A DNA stretch of 64,000 nt from Neovahlkampfia damariscottae (taxonomy: Eukaryota > Heterolobosea > Selenaionea > Neovahlkampfiida > Neovahlkampfiidae). The stretch lies in contig JABLTG010000056.1 in assembly GCA_016618085.1 (NCBI GenBank), positions 38,461-102,460 on the forward strand, read 5' to 3'. This document shows positions 54,405-63,776 of this stretch, in pieces. Under the pieces are notes generated by a model that worked only from the letters and a program-made list of their open reading frames with translations, was not told where the DNA came from and searched no databases. A program made the translations under genes and the position numbers. Numbering within the stretch: the first letter of the stretch is position 1; every line of letters begins with the position of its first letter.

Positions 54405-55655
54405 TTACATAGGAGTCTCATTGAATTTATATTTATATTGTTTCTTCTTTATAAAATAAAAAATCAATGAGAAAATCAATAAAAATGCAATCAAAATGCC
54501 AAAAAAAATGAAAATAAAAAACCAAATTGAATATTGAAATTCACAAAATGCACCATAAAATCCAGGAAAACAATCACAATTCCCATGGAAATTTGAACAA
54601 ATTCCATTAAAATTACAAGTTTTAATGCAATTCTCACACGCAATTCCATTAAAATTTTCATTACAAATACATTTTGTTCCTTTACAAGTTCCACGACCAA
54701 AGCATGGTGGAATATCATCTTCATAAGGAGGACATGTTGACTTATAAAAATAAGTTAAATTTGAATATTCATAAAAGTCAACACCATTTGGTGAGAATGA
54801 TATTGTAACATTTTGTTCTGAATTTCTCTCTGAAGAAGGAGGACTGACACAAGAAACAACATTTGAATTAATAAATCTCGCTGAAATTGAATAAGAATTA
54901 TGAAATTTACATTTCAAATTTAATGAAAATTTGAAACCATCTCCTTTAAGCAAAACGTTTGTTCCTCCTTTGATATTTTAAAATTATAATGACTTACCCA
55001 AAATGGAACCTTCATTTGGTTCAATTTCTTGAATATTTGGTTCTTTATCATAATACTGAAATTTTAAACCTGTATTTTCATTTGTAACACCTTCATTTTG
55101 TGATAAACGAATCGTTGCATTTCGTTGGTTGTTGATTTCTGGTGTTTTACATTTGAATTCAAGATCAGAAATGTACAGAATTTTTGATTTTCTATTTCCA
55201 AATTTACAGTATGTATAATCTTTCAAATAACCATTAAATCGTTTCTTCAATTTGACAGTCATTGTTGTGCCGCCTCTAATATTACCTAAAAGTGGATTTA
55301 TTGAATTAATTTCTAATTTTTCATAAATCATGAATGTCTCTTTTAGTTTTAATTCAGTTTTTCCTATAATTGTTATTTCATAAATTAGAGCATCTCTAGT
55401 TCTTGGAGTTTCGCAAATAATTGTATTTTTTGAAATAAATTTGACTTCAAAATTTTGTTGAATAGGTAAATCATCTGAATAATACTGACAATAAACTGCT
55501 TCGTTATTTAATTCAAATTCGTCAAAATCGTTTCCAGTAATATTCAAAAAAACTATTTCGTTTGTGACTGTTCCAATTGGAAATATACCATGAACTTGTT
55601 GGGTTTTCGCTTGCATCAGAAGCAGAAAAAATAACAAAAAAATTATTTTTTTCAT
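54405..55655 (-). CDS. TIG/IPT and EGF-like single-pass surface protein
   Basis: Exons 54998-55655 and 54405-54967 (30-nt intron), 406 residues. A signal peptide (IIFLLFFLLLMQAKTQ) precedes about three IPT/TIG beta domains (INPLLGNIRGGTTMTV, IEPNEGSILGGTNVLLKGDGF). An EGF-like region with laminin-type cysteines (CFGRGTCKGTKCICNENFNG) follows, then one helix (WFFIFIFFGILIAFLLIFSLIFYF) and a short tail. The plan is close to Dictyostelium Tgr allorecognition and adhesion proteins. An adhesion or recognition role is inference from architecture. Confidence 0.85.
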
Positions 55656-55739
55656 CTTCTCCACAAAACAATGATTGTTTTTTAATTGGTTGTTCTCATC
55701 CAATCAACATCGAATCCTACCTGGTAGAAAAAAAAAACA

Positions 55740-55892
55740 ATGAAATACTTGAACCATGCATTATTTGGGAATTCAGTTCTAACTCTATTTATAATACTAT
55801 TAGTTCTTGCTCATATATTTGGTATTATTATAATTTTTTATAAAATTAATCAACAAGATGCTCAGCAGCATAATAGAAATAGAAATGTGTAA
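55740..55892 (+). CDS. 50-residue single-pass membrane protein
   Basis: ATG to TAA. A hydrophobic core (SVLTLFIILLVLAHIFGIII) lies between a short N-terminus and a Gln/Asn-rich tail (NQQDAQQHNRNRNV). ATCCAATCAACATC lies about 40 bp upstream, shared with the TIG gene. It might be a subunit of a membrane complex (the size recalls OST4 or similar), but no motif proves it. Supported by its clear promoter and good spacing to the next gene. Confidence 0.5.
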   Translation: MKYLNHALFGNSVLTLFIILLVLAHIFGIIIIFYKINQQDAQQHNRNRNV

Positions 55893-55897
55893 AATAT

Positions 55898-56533
55898 TCA
55901 AGGTTTAAAATTTTTATTAATAATACAAATTTTTCTAATGGAATCTCTTTCTGTTTCATTAATATTTGTATCAGCCAAAAAGAACAATTTTAATGACTTG
56001 TTCTTTTTCATTCCTTTTAGAATTTCTTGTCCACCAAATTGCTTTAAATTATTTTTTGATAAATGAAAGGAATTAATAGATGTGTTATATTTTAATATAT
56101 TTGATATCGTACATGCTCCTTCTTCGGTTATATCACAGTTAATTAAGTGAAGTTGTTTTAAAGTTTTTGTTTCTATTAAAAATTTTGATATATTTTCAAT
56201 TCCATCATTACCAATTCTATTGTGTGATAAATTTAAATAACTTAAAGGTAATTCTTTTGAAAAGAAATCATTAGTTATACAGTGTGAATTTAAATTTGTT
56301 TGCATTAAATCTAATTGTAAAATTTGTTTATTGGTGTTGAGAACTTCTTTTATTTCTTTTTTATACTTTTTTAAATCATAATTTGGGAATTGTATTATTT
56401 TTATTGAAGTGTTCTTTTTCATTAATTCAAAAAATTCCAAAAACTCTTTTTTTTCTTCTTTTATTGGCATATTTTCAGGTGATATTATTGTTAAATTATT
56501 ATTTTCTACATATTTTAAAAAATCATTTCCCAT
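55898..56533 (-). CDS. Short leucine-rich-repeat protein, RNI-like
   Basis: Single exon, 211 residues. Repeats of 28 residues begin at about residue 70 (LSYLNLSHNRIGNDGIENIS, LKQLHLINCDITEEGACTI, INSFHLSKNNLKQFG). It resembles the 494-residue LRR gene at 22500-23984 in repeat type and may be a related family member. No other domain. Divergent from TAF9 across 50 bp. Confidence 0.8.
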   Translation of the reverse strand: MGNDFLKYVENNNLTIISPENMPIKEEKKEFLEFFELMKKNTSIKIIQFPNYDLKKYKKEIKEVLNTNKQILQLDLMQTNLNSHCITNDFFSKELPLSYLNLSHNRIGNDGIENISKFLIETKTLKQLHLINCDITEEGACTISNILKYNTSINSFHLSKNNLKQFGGQEILKGMKKNKSLKLFFLADTNINETERDSIRKICIINKNFKP

Positions 56534-56583
56534 TTTTTATTGTTGTGTTCAATTCGAATTTTTAATTTTCATCCAATAGAATC

Positions 56584-57071
56584 ATGTCTTCTCATGAACA
56601 AACAAACGTTGTCAATGAAAAAATTTCAACTTCAGTTGAAAAACCATTAGACGCTGTACAAATAGAAAAAATATTGAAAAACATGGGTGTTGAAAATCAT
56701 GATGAATTGGTAGTCGAACAATTTTTAGAAATAATTTACAGTTTTTTTTTTTAATTTTTAAATCAAAGGATATGTATCAAATGTATTAAATGATTCAGTA
56801 GTTTATCAAAATCATGCAGGTAGATCAGAAATTGATGTTGATGATGTTAGAATTGCCATCCAATCAAAACAAACTTCTGAATTACCTTCTATTGATATGC
56901 TATTAGAAATAGCTCATCAAAAAAATTCAAATGCTATTCAATTAGTTGAAAAACCAACTATTTTATTACCACCAAGACAAAATTGTCTCACTGAAGAAAA
57001 TTATCAACTTGACTTTGTAAGTAGAACAAAACAAAAACTAAACAATTTAGAAAAAAAGAAAAAAAGAATAA
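56584..57071 (+). CDS. TAF9: TAF9, histone-fold TFIID/SAGA subunit
   Basis: Exons 56584-56740, 56769-57016 and 57051-57071, 141 residues. The histone fold has DAVQIEKILKNMGVENHDELV, then FLEIIYRYVSNVLNDS rebuilt by the first intron, and SEIDVDDVRIAI. The TAF9 conserved tail follows: ILLPPRQNCLTEENYQLDF. The second intron (57017-57050) is my choice because reading through would add a non-conserved tail that runs into the next gene. TAF9 pairs with TAF6. CATCCAATAGAATC ends 1 bp before the ATG. Confidence 0.88.
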
Positions 57072-57085
57072 ACCATTTTAACCCT

Positions 57086-58492
57086 TTAAACTTTTATTTC
57101 TTGTCCATTAAAATTAATTTTCAATTCACCATTTTCACTCAAATGAAAATCAATTTTTGATTCTTTTTCAATTGGAATTTCAGCAATCAAATCTTCATCT
57201 TGATATAAATTTAACAAACCTGAATTTGATGAATTGATTGAAGTTGAAAATGGTAATATTTGATCTTTTGAAATTATTGAAATCATTTCATTTTTTTCAT
57301 TTTTAATATTCAAATCAAATGGATTTAAGTAAATTTCTTTTTGTTTATTTGATTCTTCTTCTTTTTCATATAATGATGATTCAATACATAATCCAATGAT
57401 TACAGATTCATTTAATTGATGTTTTTGATTTGTTTGTTTATTTTCTTTTTCAAAAGCAGTATAAATTTCAGTTTGAACTTTTGGAATTGAACTTGTACCT
57501 CCAGCTAAATAAATTTCATCAAATTTATCTTCACCTAAAAATTCTTTTGATTTTTCAATAATGTTTCTAATGACAATTGAAGAAAGCATATCAAATCTTG
57601 ATTTTGTAATATTTGAAAAATAATCAAATCCATCATATAATGCTTCAATATCAAAATTTGCTTTTTGACCATTTGATAATGTAATCTTTGCTTTTTCACA
57701 TGTTAATCTTAATTTTTGTGTTGATTTTTTATTATTAAAAAAACCATCTTCAATATCTTCAGTTGATAATTTATTCTTTTTTTTAAACTCTTTAATAGCA
57801 TAATCAAATAAAATGTTATCAAAATCTTCTCCTGCTAAATTCTTTTCTTTATATTCTTTTGATTTTTTAATAGTGATTAATCCATCTTGAATTTCAACTA
57901 AAGATAAATGTAATTTATTGACTCCTAAATCAAAAATGAAAACTGTTTGATCATTTTCTGAAGCATCATCTAAATTGAATGAAATTGTATTTGCGACTGA
58001 TGTTTTTATGAATTTGATTACATTTAATTCAATTTCACTTAAACAGTTTTTTATAAAAGTCATCTTAAAATCTTCAAAATTATCTGATACAGATAAGAAA
58101 CAATCTTTCATTTCTTGACCTAAATAATCTTCACTTCTTTTTTTGATAGTGTGGAAGAATACTTTTAAGACTTCGGAAAATTTGACTGTTTTAATTTCCA
58201 ATTCAAATTCTAAATCTTCTAATTCTTTGATGTCTTTTTTGTTTTCGAAATAGTTCAAAAAATTGGAAATACGATTTTTATAATTTCTGATACTTTGTAT
58301 TTTAGATGGGTTTCCGACTTAAAAAGATGGTTTAGAAAAGTCGTTTTGATGATTACCTAATACATCTTCTTCAGTATATGAAACGTCGCATGAAAATGCT
58401 CTAATACCATCTTCTGTTGGTATAACTTCAACTTTATCATTTTGAAAAGTTCCTACAAAACAATTGTCTGTACCAAAATCAATGCACAACAT
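57086..58492 (-). CDS. Divergent Hsp70-like protein (Ssz1/HSPA14 type)
   Basis: Exons 58357-58492 and 57086-58317, 455 residues, shorter than canonical Hsp70. The start LCIDFGTDNCFVGTF and joined VLVGNPSKIQSIRN give the Hsp70 ATPase fold. Phosphate-2 reads FDLGVNKLHLSLVE, lacking the GGGT of Hsp70. The adenosine motif is AGGTSSIPKVQ. The substrate-binding part is short. Reduced ATPase and small size fit ribosome-associated Hsp70-like proteins (Ssz1, HSPA14), though I cannot rule out another atypical Hsp70. A longer N-terminal frame lacks an ATG. Confidence 0.85.
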
Positions 58493-58579
58493 ACTCTCTG
58501 CTCTTTTTACAAAACCTTCTACTTTGGAATTTTTCAACCAATCAAATCTCAATTCGACTTATTTTATCAAAATTTTATT

Positions 58580-59374
58580 TCAACTTTTTTTTAAAATTTT
58601 TAAAGCTTGTCTCATTTCTTTCATTGAATGTTTTGATTCTAAATGGAATTCCATGACATATTTTGAAAAATACCTTCCGCAAATAGGACATGATTTATCA
58701 CCTTCTGGATCATACACTTCTTCATGAAATGATACTCTTCTTTTCTTTTTTGATTTATTTTCATTTTTATTTTCTTTGATCGGTTCATTTTCAATGGTAA
58801 TTGTATCCTCTTTTAATTCATCATCTTTATTCATTTCATTTTGAATTTCTGGATGATTAAATCCAAAGAGATCAAAACTTAATTTTGATGTAACCTCTTT
58901 TCCAAATTTTTTAAATAGTTTTTTCATTGCTTTGTAAGGTGAATTTCCAAAATGAATTTCTTTTGAATTTATTTCTTGAATTTTAAAAAGAGGACCTTCT
59001 TCAATTGATAAATTGAAATCTTTTTCGAATATTTTGGTTTCAATTTTATATCCAATGTTAAAATGATGAATAATTTTTGATTTCTCTTTTCTTTGATATT
59101 TATCACTTTCATCTTTTGTTCCAAAATTAAACACTTTTATATTGTCAATTATTTTTATAATTGGTTTATTTTGGTTTTGATTTTTAGTGCTGGATTCATT
59201 TACAACTTTTTTTTTTGGTTTTTTTTTAGTTTTTTGTTGTTTTTCAATTTTTTGAATTTTATCTTCTTTTAGAAGTTTTTCTTGTATTTTTTTTTCTTTT
59301 TTTGCTTTTTTTATTTTCTTATCTTCCACAACTTTTTCGTTATGTTCTTTAACGTTTTTTTTTCTTTTTGTCAT
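58580..59374 (-). CDS. FYRN/FYRC-domain nuclear protein with C-terminal zinc finger
   Basis: Single exon, 264 residues. A Lys-rich N-terminus is a likely nuclear signal. FYRN-like segment IIHHFNIGYKIETKIF and FYRC-like segment EEGPLFKIQEI...HFGNSPYKAMKKLFKKFG follow. A finger of form CPICGRYFSKYVMEFHLESKH lies near the end. FYR domains occur in MLL/KMT2 and TBRG1 chromatin proteins. The domain pair alone, without SET, recalls TBRG1. A chromatin role is inferred. Its ATG lies 25 bp from that of the divergent gene. Confidence 0.75.
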   Translation of the reverse strand: MTKRKKNVKEHNEKVVEDKKIKKAKKEKKIQEKLLKEDKIQKIEKQQKTKKKPKKKVVNESSTKNQNQNKPIIKIIDNIKVFNFGTKDESDKYQRKEKSKIIHHFNIGYKIETKIFEKDFNLSIEEGPLFKIQEINSKEIHFGNSPYKAMKKLFKKFGKEVTSKLSFDLFGFNHPEIQNEMNKDDELKEDTITIENEPIKENKNENKSKKKRRVSFHEEVYDPEGDKSCPICGRYFSKYVMEFHLESKHSMKEMRQALKILKKS

Positions 59375-59378
59375 TTTG

Positions 59379-59402
59379 TTGGTGGAATTTTTTTAACCAA
59401 TG
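59379..59402. promoter_or_regulatory. Two ATTGG-type cores in a 25-bp divergent promoter
   Basis: TTGGTGG at 59379-59385 serves the minus gene (ATG 59374) and AACCAATG at 59395-59402 overlaps the plus ATG (59400). Each gene has its own copy even in so short a space, which argues that the element is required. Confidence 0.55.
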
Positions 59403-59807
59403 AATGATCGAAAAAGGAAAGAAGAGGAAGAAGAATTTGATGAAGAAACTACAGATGAAGAATCCACTGATGAATCTGATGACTCTGAAGAAGAAGAAGA
59501 AGAACCTATACAAGAAAAAAGACAACAAAATATTCCAAACTTTAGGAATGGATTATTGAAAACTGATATAAAAAATATTGAAAACGCAATGAAAGAATAT
59601 GATATTTTAAAAGAACAACAAAACAAACCAAAACAACAAAAAGAAATTTCAAAAAAAATCAATGAAGGTAAAATCTAAAGAATATATTAACTATTTGTCA
59701 TAGAATGGAATTCAGTTCTGACTCTACCAGAATTAAAAGATAATACTATTGATTTTAATATTTTAAAATCTTTAACAGAATTTAAAAAACCAAGGAGTAA
59801 ACTTTAA
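59400..59807 (+). CDS. Small acidic nuclear-type protein, family unknown
   Basis: Exons 59400-59667 and 59704-59807 (36-nt intron), 123 residues. The first half is dense in Glu, Asp and Ser (STDESDDSEEEEEEP). The second is helical and charged, ending LTEFKKPRSKL. No catalytic motif. The splice is supported by frame and by G+AA phase; the intron has a canonical GTAAAA...TAG. No function is proposed. Confidence 0.7.
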
Positions 59808-59826
59808 AAAAAAAATTATTCAAATT

Positions 59827-61038
59827 TTATTCTTTTTTATCATCTGATGGTCCACTTCCACTGCTGTCATTATTTGATGGATTTTCTTCATACATATAAT
59901 CATTTGACATCATTTCTAACAAAATATTAACTGTAGCGTTTGTATCTTTGTTACAAGCAAAATATGTTTGAACAACAACCATTCTATCGAATCCCATACC
60001 AACAATCTTGAAAAAAATTAAATATTCAATAACTTACTGAATCAATTTCTTGTTTTTCTTGTTGTGTTATGAAAATAGTTCCTGGAGGTGCATTTTGTTG
60101 ATTCATTTCTTGTCCTTCCATTTGATCATCATCAAAAGATTGTTCATTCATCAAATCTTGTTGTGAAACAGGTTCATTGATCAAACGTAAAAATTCTTGT
60201 GGATTTGCTTGAATTGCTTGCATTAAGTTTGGATTTTCTTGTGCAATTTTACCCAATGCAGGTTGTAATAAATCTGGGTTTCCTTGAATAGCTGTTTTTA
60301 TTTGATTAAACTGTGGATGTTGTTTTAACAATGATTCTAATGAACTATTTGATGAATTTGTTTGTTGTGTTGTTTGTTGACTAGTTTGTTGTGTAGTTGG
60401 TTGACTTGTTTGTTCAGTTGTTTGTTCTGTCATTTCTTGTTCAAAGAAATTATCTGGAATTCCACTCATAAGATATTCAGCTGCTCGTTGTGGATTATTA
60501 AATGCTGCTTTCATACATTGTTCTATATATGGTTTTTCAAAACCCATTTCTAAAAATTGTTGAACAATTTGGGCATATTCTTCACCAACAGCAAAATCTG
60601 GATTACTTTGATTTGTTGTTGTGGTGCTTGTGATTGTACTATTTTCTTGTTTTTCTTCAGTTTTTTTTGGTTCTTCAGGTTTTTTTACTTCTTCAGTTTT
60701 TTTTGATTCTTCAACTTTTTTTGGTTCTTCCTTTTTGGTTTCTTCAACTTTTTTTTTTTTGCGAGAAGTAGCACCAACTTTCTTTCCTACAATGACCAAA
60801 AAATTTTGTTCATTAATTCCTTCAGAATTTAAAGTGAGTTTATTATCCAAAACTTTTCCATTGAATATTAATTTCATGTTTGCGGAGTCATATTGGTGAG
60901 CTTCTTCAATTTTTTTTTTTACTTCAGCGATCTTTTTAAAAAAAAATTAGAAATTTAGAATATAATAGTTACAGTTGCATTTGAATCAACTTCAGTTTCA
61001 AAAGATTGATTAGCTAAAGTTTTTACGATAAGCTTCAT
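59827..61038 (-). CDS. RAD23: RAD23, ubiquitin-receptor shuttle and repair factor
   Basis: Exons 60973-61038, 60038-60931 and 59827-60006, 379 residues. N-terminal UBL (MKLIVKTLANQSFETEV, joined to IAEVKKKIEEAHQY), a Lys/Glu/Pro linker, UBA1 (QQFLEMGFEKPYIEQCMKAA), a Gln/Thr-rich linker, the XPC-binding region (KQHPQFNQIKTAIQGNPDLL) and UBA2 (IVGMGFDRMVVVQTYFACNK). All four domains are in RAD23 order. It carries ubiquitylated proteins to the proteasome and stabilises the XPC/Rad4 repair factor. Confidence 0.96.
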
Positions 61039-61110
61039 GTTCAAAAAATTATTTTTAGTTAAGCTCTCCGATTGGTTGGATTTTTTGAACCAATCAATTG
61101 AAAAAAAGAG

Positions 61111-61757
61111 ATGTTGAAAAAATTTGCTCAAAAATTTTCACAACAAAATAAAAAAACAAGAAATTATATGAAACATCATTTTGATGATGCTGATTTTCAA
61201 CAAATTGACAACAAAGATTATAACTTGAATTTCATAATTTTAAAAGAAGAAAGAAATAAAGAAAAAGAAACAAAAGAAGAACATGATTTTTTAAACACAA
61301 TGAAACTCTATAAAAAAAATGATTATCAAATTTTTCCAGGTAAATTATTTCTTGATCTCATTTTCTAATTTCAAAAAAAAAAGACCACAATGAACTCGCT
61401 AATCATTTGCTTGCAAAAGTCAAAAATTTTGTAAAAATTATTTCAAGACCAGCAAATAAAATTATTATCAATGATGCACAAGATTCAGAAGAAAAATCAA
61501 AAGACCCAAATTTTGACCAACAACTTTTTGACGAATTGAATTTACCAGAATTTTCAAATCTTTTTACACCAGAAGAAAAATCAAATATTCAAAAAGTAAC
61601 AACAGGCGTTAAACAACAAATTGAAAACATTTATGATAGTTTTGGAGGAAAACAAGTTTTTAGTGAAAACGTTGGAAAAGATCAAAAAGAGAAAATAGAA
61701 ATGTTAGAAGCATTTGAAGATATTATAAAAGAACAAGAAGGAAACTTAAATAAATGA
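61111..61757 (+). CDS. Charged helical protein of unknown family
   Basis: Exons 61111-61339 and 61384-61757 (44-nt intron), 200 residues. The N-terminus is basic (LKKFAQKFSQQNKKTRNYMK), the middle has HNELANHLLAKVKNFVK completed by splicing, and the rest is acidic and helical, ending AFEDIIKEQEGNLNK. No known motif. Divergent from RAD23 across 72 bp with two ATTGG cores. Confidence 0.68.
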
Positions 61758-61765
61758 TGAATATT

Positions 61766-62636
61766 TTATTTTTTTTTTTGAGAATTTATTTTATGAAGAC
61801 ATTCATCATAGTCCTTTTGATATTTTTCATTTTCAGGTTCAATATTTAAAGCCAATTTATAATGTTTTTTTGCGTTTAAATAGTCATTCTTTCTAAAATA
61901 TAAATTTCCAAGACGTGAATGACCTTTTGAATAATTTGGATTTAATTCAATTCCTTTGGTATAATCTTTGATTGCATTTTCATGATTTTCAAATTTTTCA
62001 TAAGCAAATCCTCTATTTACGAAATAAATAGCATTATCATTTGAAAAGGAAATCGCTTTGTTATAACAAACAATTGCATCTTTATATTTTCCTTTTTTCA
62101 TCAATTCATTACCTTCATTCTTATATTGAGTTCCTTCTAATTCTTCATATTCATTAATTTTTGATGATAAAAATAATTCAAAAAAACGAGTTTGATAATA
62201 TTGTGTTTCAAATTTCAAAGCGTTTAAAAATTTCAAATCTTTGTCATGTAAATAATTTGATTTTAATATTTCTTTTCCATTTCTAACATATTCTAAAATG
62301 AATGGAAAATATTCTTCATTTCTATCAATGGTATAAGACTCTTGTTCTAATAAATTTGGAAATATTGAATCTTGACATTTTAATAATGTTCCCTTTGATA
62401 ATTCATAGGTTTCTTTTCCAATTTTAAATTTAACCATTTCATTTTCTGAGAGGTTTAGTTTTTTTTGTTCACTTTTTACCTGTAATTTCTTTGGTTACTC
62501 TTTTTATATCTCTAATTTTTTTTTGTTCTTCATGTAATTCTGAGCAAATTTCTTTGATTTTTGTTTCTTTTTCTTGAAGTTCAACTATTAATTTTTCAAC
62601 TTTTTCACTTATTTCTTTTAATCTTTTTTCTGACAT
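61766..62636 (-). CDS. Coiled-coil, BTB/T1 and TPR fusion protein
   Basis: Exons 62480-62636 and 61766-62445 (34-nt intron), 278 residues. Residues 1-50 form a coiled coil (SEKVEKLIVELQEKETKIKE). A T1-like BTB domain follows (VKFKIGKETYELSKGTLLKC, YFPFILEYVRNGK). Three TPRs end the protein (NEGNELMKKGKYKDAIVCYN, FVNRGFAYEKFENHENAIKD). BTB plus SGT-like TPR in one chain is not a combination I know well. It may adapt chaperones or cullin-3; this is inference. AACCAATAAAAA abuts the ATG. Confidence 0.82.
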
Positions 62637-62692
62637 TTTTTATTGGTTAAAAAAAAAATCTCTTTTCATTCGTTAAAATTTTTTTTTAGAGG

Positions 62693-63221
62693 ATGAGCAC
62701 TGAATTACCAAAAACTACACCAGCTTACGCTCACAAAACAACAAGATTATTTTCTACAGTATTTCCTGTAAAACTTGCTCTTTGGACAATGGCTCCATTA
62801 GCTACTTTTTTCATTTATCGTTTCCAAACTTCATACCATTACGAAAGTAAATTCAAACCATACAAAAGTGAAGTTAAAAAAAGTAAATTCACAAACATAT
62901 TTGACAATTAATTTTTTTTAGCTGTTAGCGACATCAAAGACACAATAAAAGATTTGAGAGAAAATCAAAAATTAGATTTGGTAAATGTACCAGAAGAAGA
63001 ACTCCTCTCAAAAATTTGTGCTTCTGCTTCCAACAAAAGCGATGTAACTTTTTTTTTTTTTTTAATTTTTTTTTTTCAAGTGTTCATTCACTTTCAGAGA
63101 AAATAAACAAGAATTTCTTGATGCTTTTACAGAAAAAAGAGAACCAAAACTCAATATCTTGAAATTATATGCAAGAAAATATGTAGAAGATCATCCAGAA
63201 TCAGGACACGGTCACCATTAA
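62693..63221 (+). CDS. Small protein with one hydrophobic segment, perhaps mitochondrial
   Basis: Exons 62693-62882, 62922-63043 and 63081-63221, 150 residues. A possible membrane segment (VKLALWTMAPLATFFIYRF) follows a Thr/Lys-rich start. The C-terminal half is charged and helical and ends SGHGHH. I do not recognise the family. Mitochondrial location is only a guess from the basic N-terminus. Frame is kept over both introns (39 and 37 nt). Confidence 0.65.
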
Positions 63222-63424
63222 AAAACTTAAACAAAGAAAATAAAGTTTATTTTTTGTTGAAAATACAATATTGGATAACTGTATGAGATAAAAACAAACA
63301 TATCACATTTAATTTTCTTGCAAAATAATTTAAGTTCAAAAAAGTTGGTTTGAATCCAACACTGAACAAATAGAATTTACTGAACCAATGTCTACTTGAC
63401 ATAATATTTAAATACAAAAGAACT

Positions 63425-63770
63425 TTATTTTGTTGATTTTTCAATCCAATCCAAGTATTGTTCATTTCCTGAAACTATTTCAGTTGAAATTATTTCACAT
63501 ACATCATAAGGATGATTTTTTATAATTGTTTCTTTTAATTCTGATTGTAATTCTTGTTTACTTTTGATTATTAACATTTGTTCATCGTCTTCTTGAATTT
63601 TATCTTCCCACCAATACATACTCATGATTTTTGGAACAATATTCACACAAGCACATAATTTCTTCGTCAGTAACTCTTTGGAAATTTTCTTTGATACTTT
63701 TTTTGTTGAGTAAGATTAACAAGTTACCTTCAATTGATGGAGTTGTGCAATAAGTTATGATAAATTTCAT
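63425..63770 (-). CDS. CutA1 divalent-ion tolerance protein
   Basis: Exons 63728-63770 (43 nt) and 63425-63696, 104 residues. The joined reading gives LLTKKLCACVNIVPKIMSMYWWEDKI, ELKETIIKNHPYDVCEII and YLDWI, diagnostic of CutA. CutA is a trimer of ferredoxin-like subunits linked to copper tolerance in bacteria and of unclear role in eukaryotes. The ATG lies within the CCAATG core of a TGACCAATG element, an extreme case of promoter motif against start codon. Confidence 0.93.
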
Positions 63771-63776
63771 TGGTCA
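63768..63776 (-). promoter_or_regulatory. TGACCAATG element overlapping the CutA start codon
   Basis: On the minus strand the last three bases of CCAATG are the ATG itself. With the CCAAT core touching the coding start, the mRNA must be nearly leaderless or the element must be read inside the transcript. Confidence 0.5.

Noticed and set aside
57017-57160. Read-through of the TAF9 frame past 57016
   Set aside because: The added tail is low complexity and runs 75 bp into the convergent Hsp70-like gene. A 34-nt intron gives a short, plausible end.
63344-63360. GTTGG-TTTGAAT-CCAAC hairpin resembling a tRNA T-arm
   Set aside because: The invariant C of the T-loop is missing and no acceptor, D or anticodon arm fits upstream.
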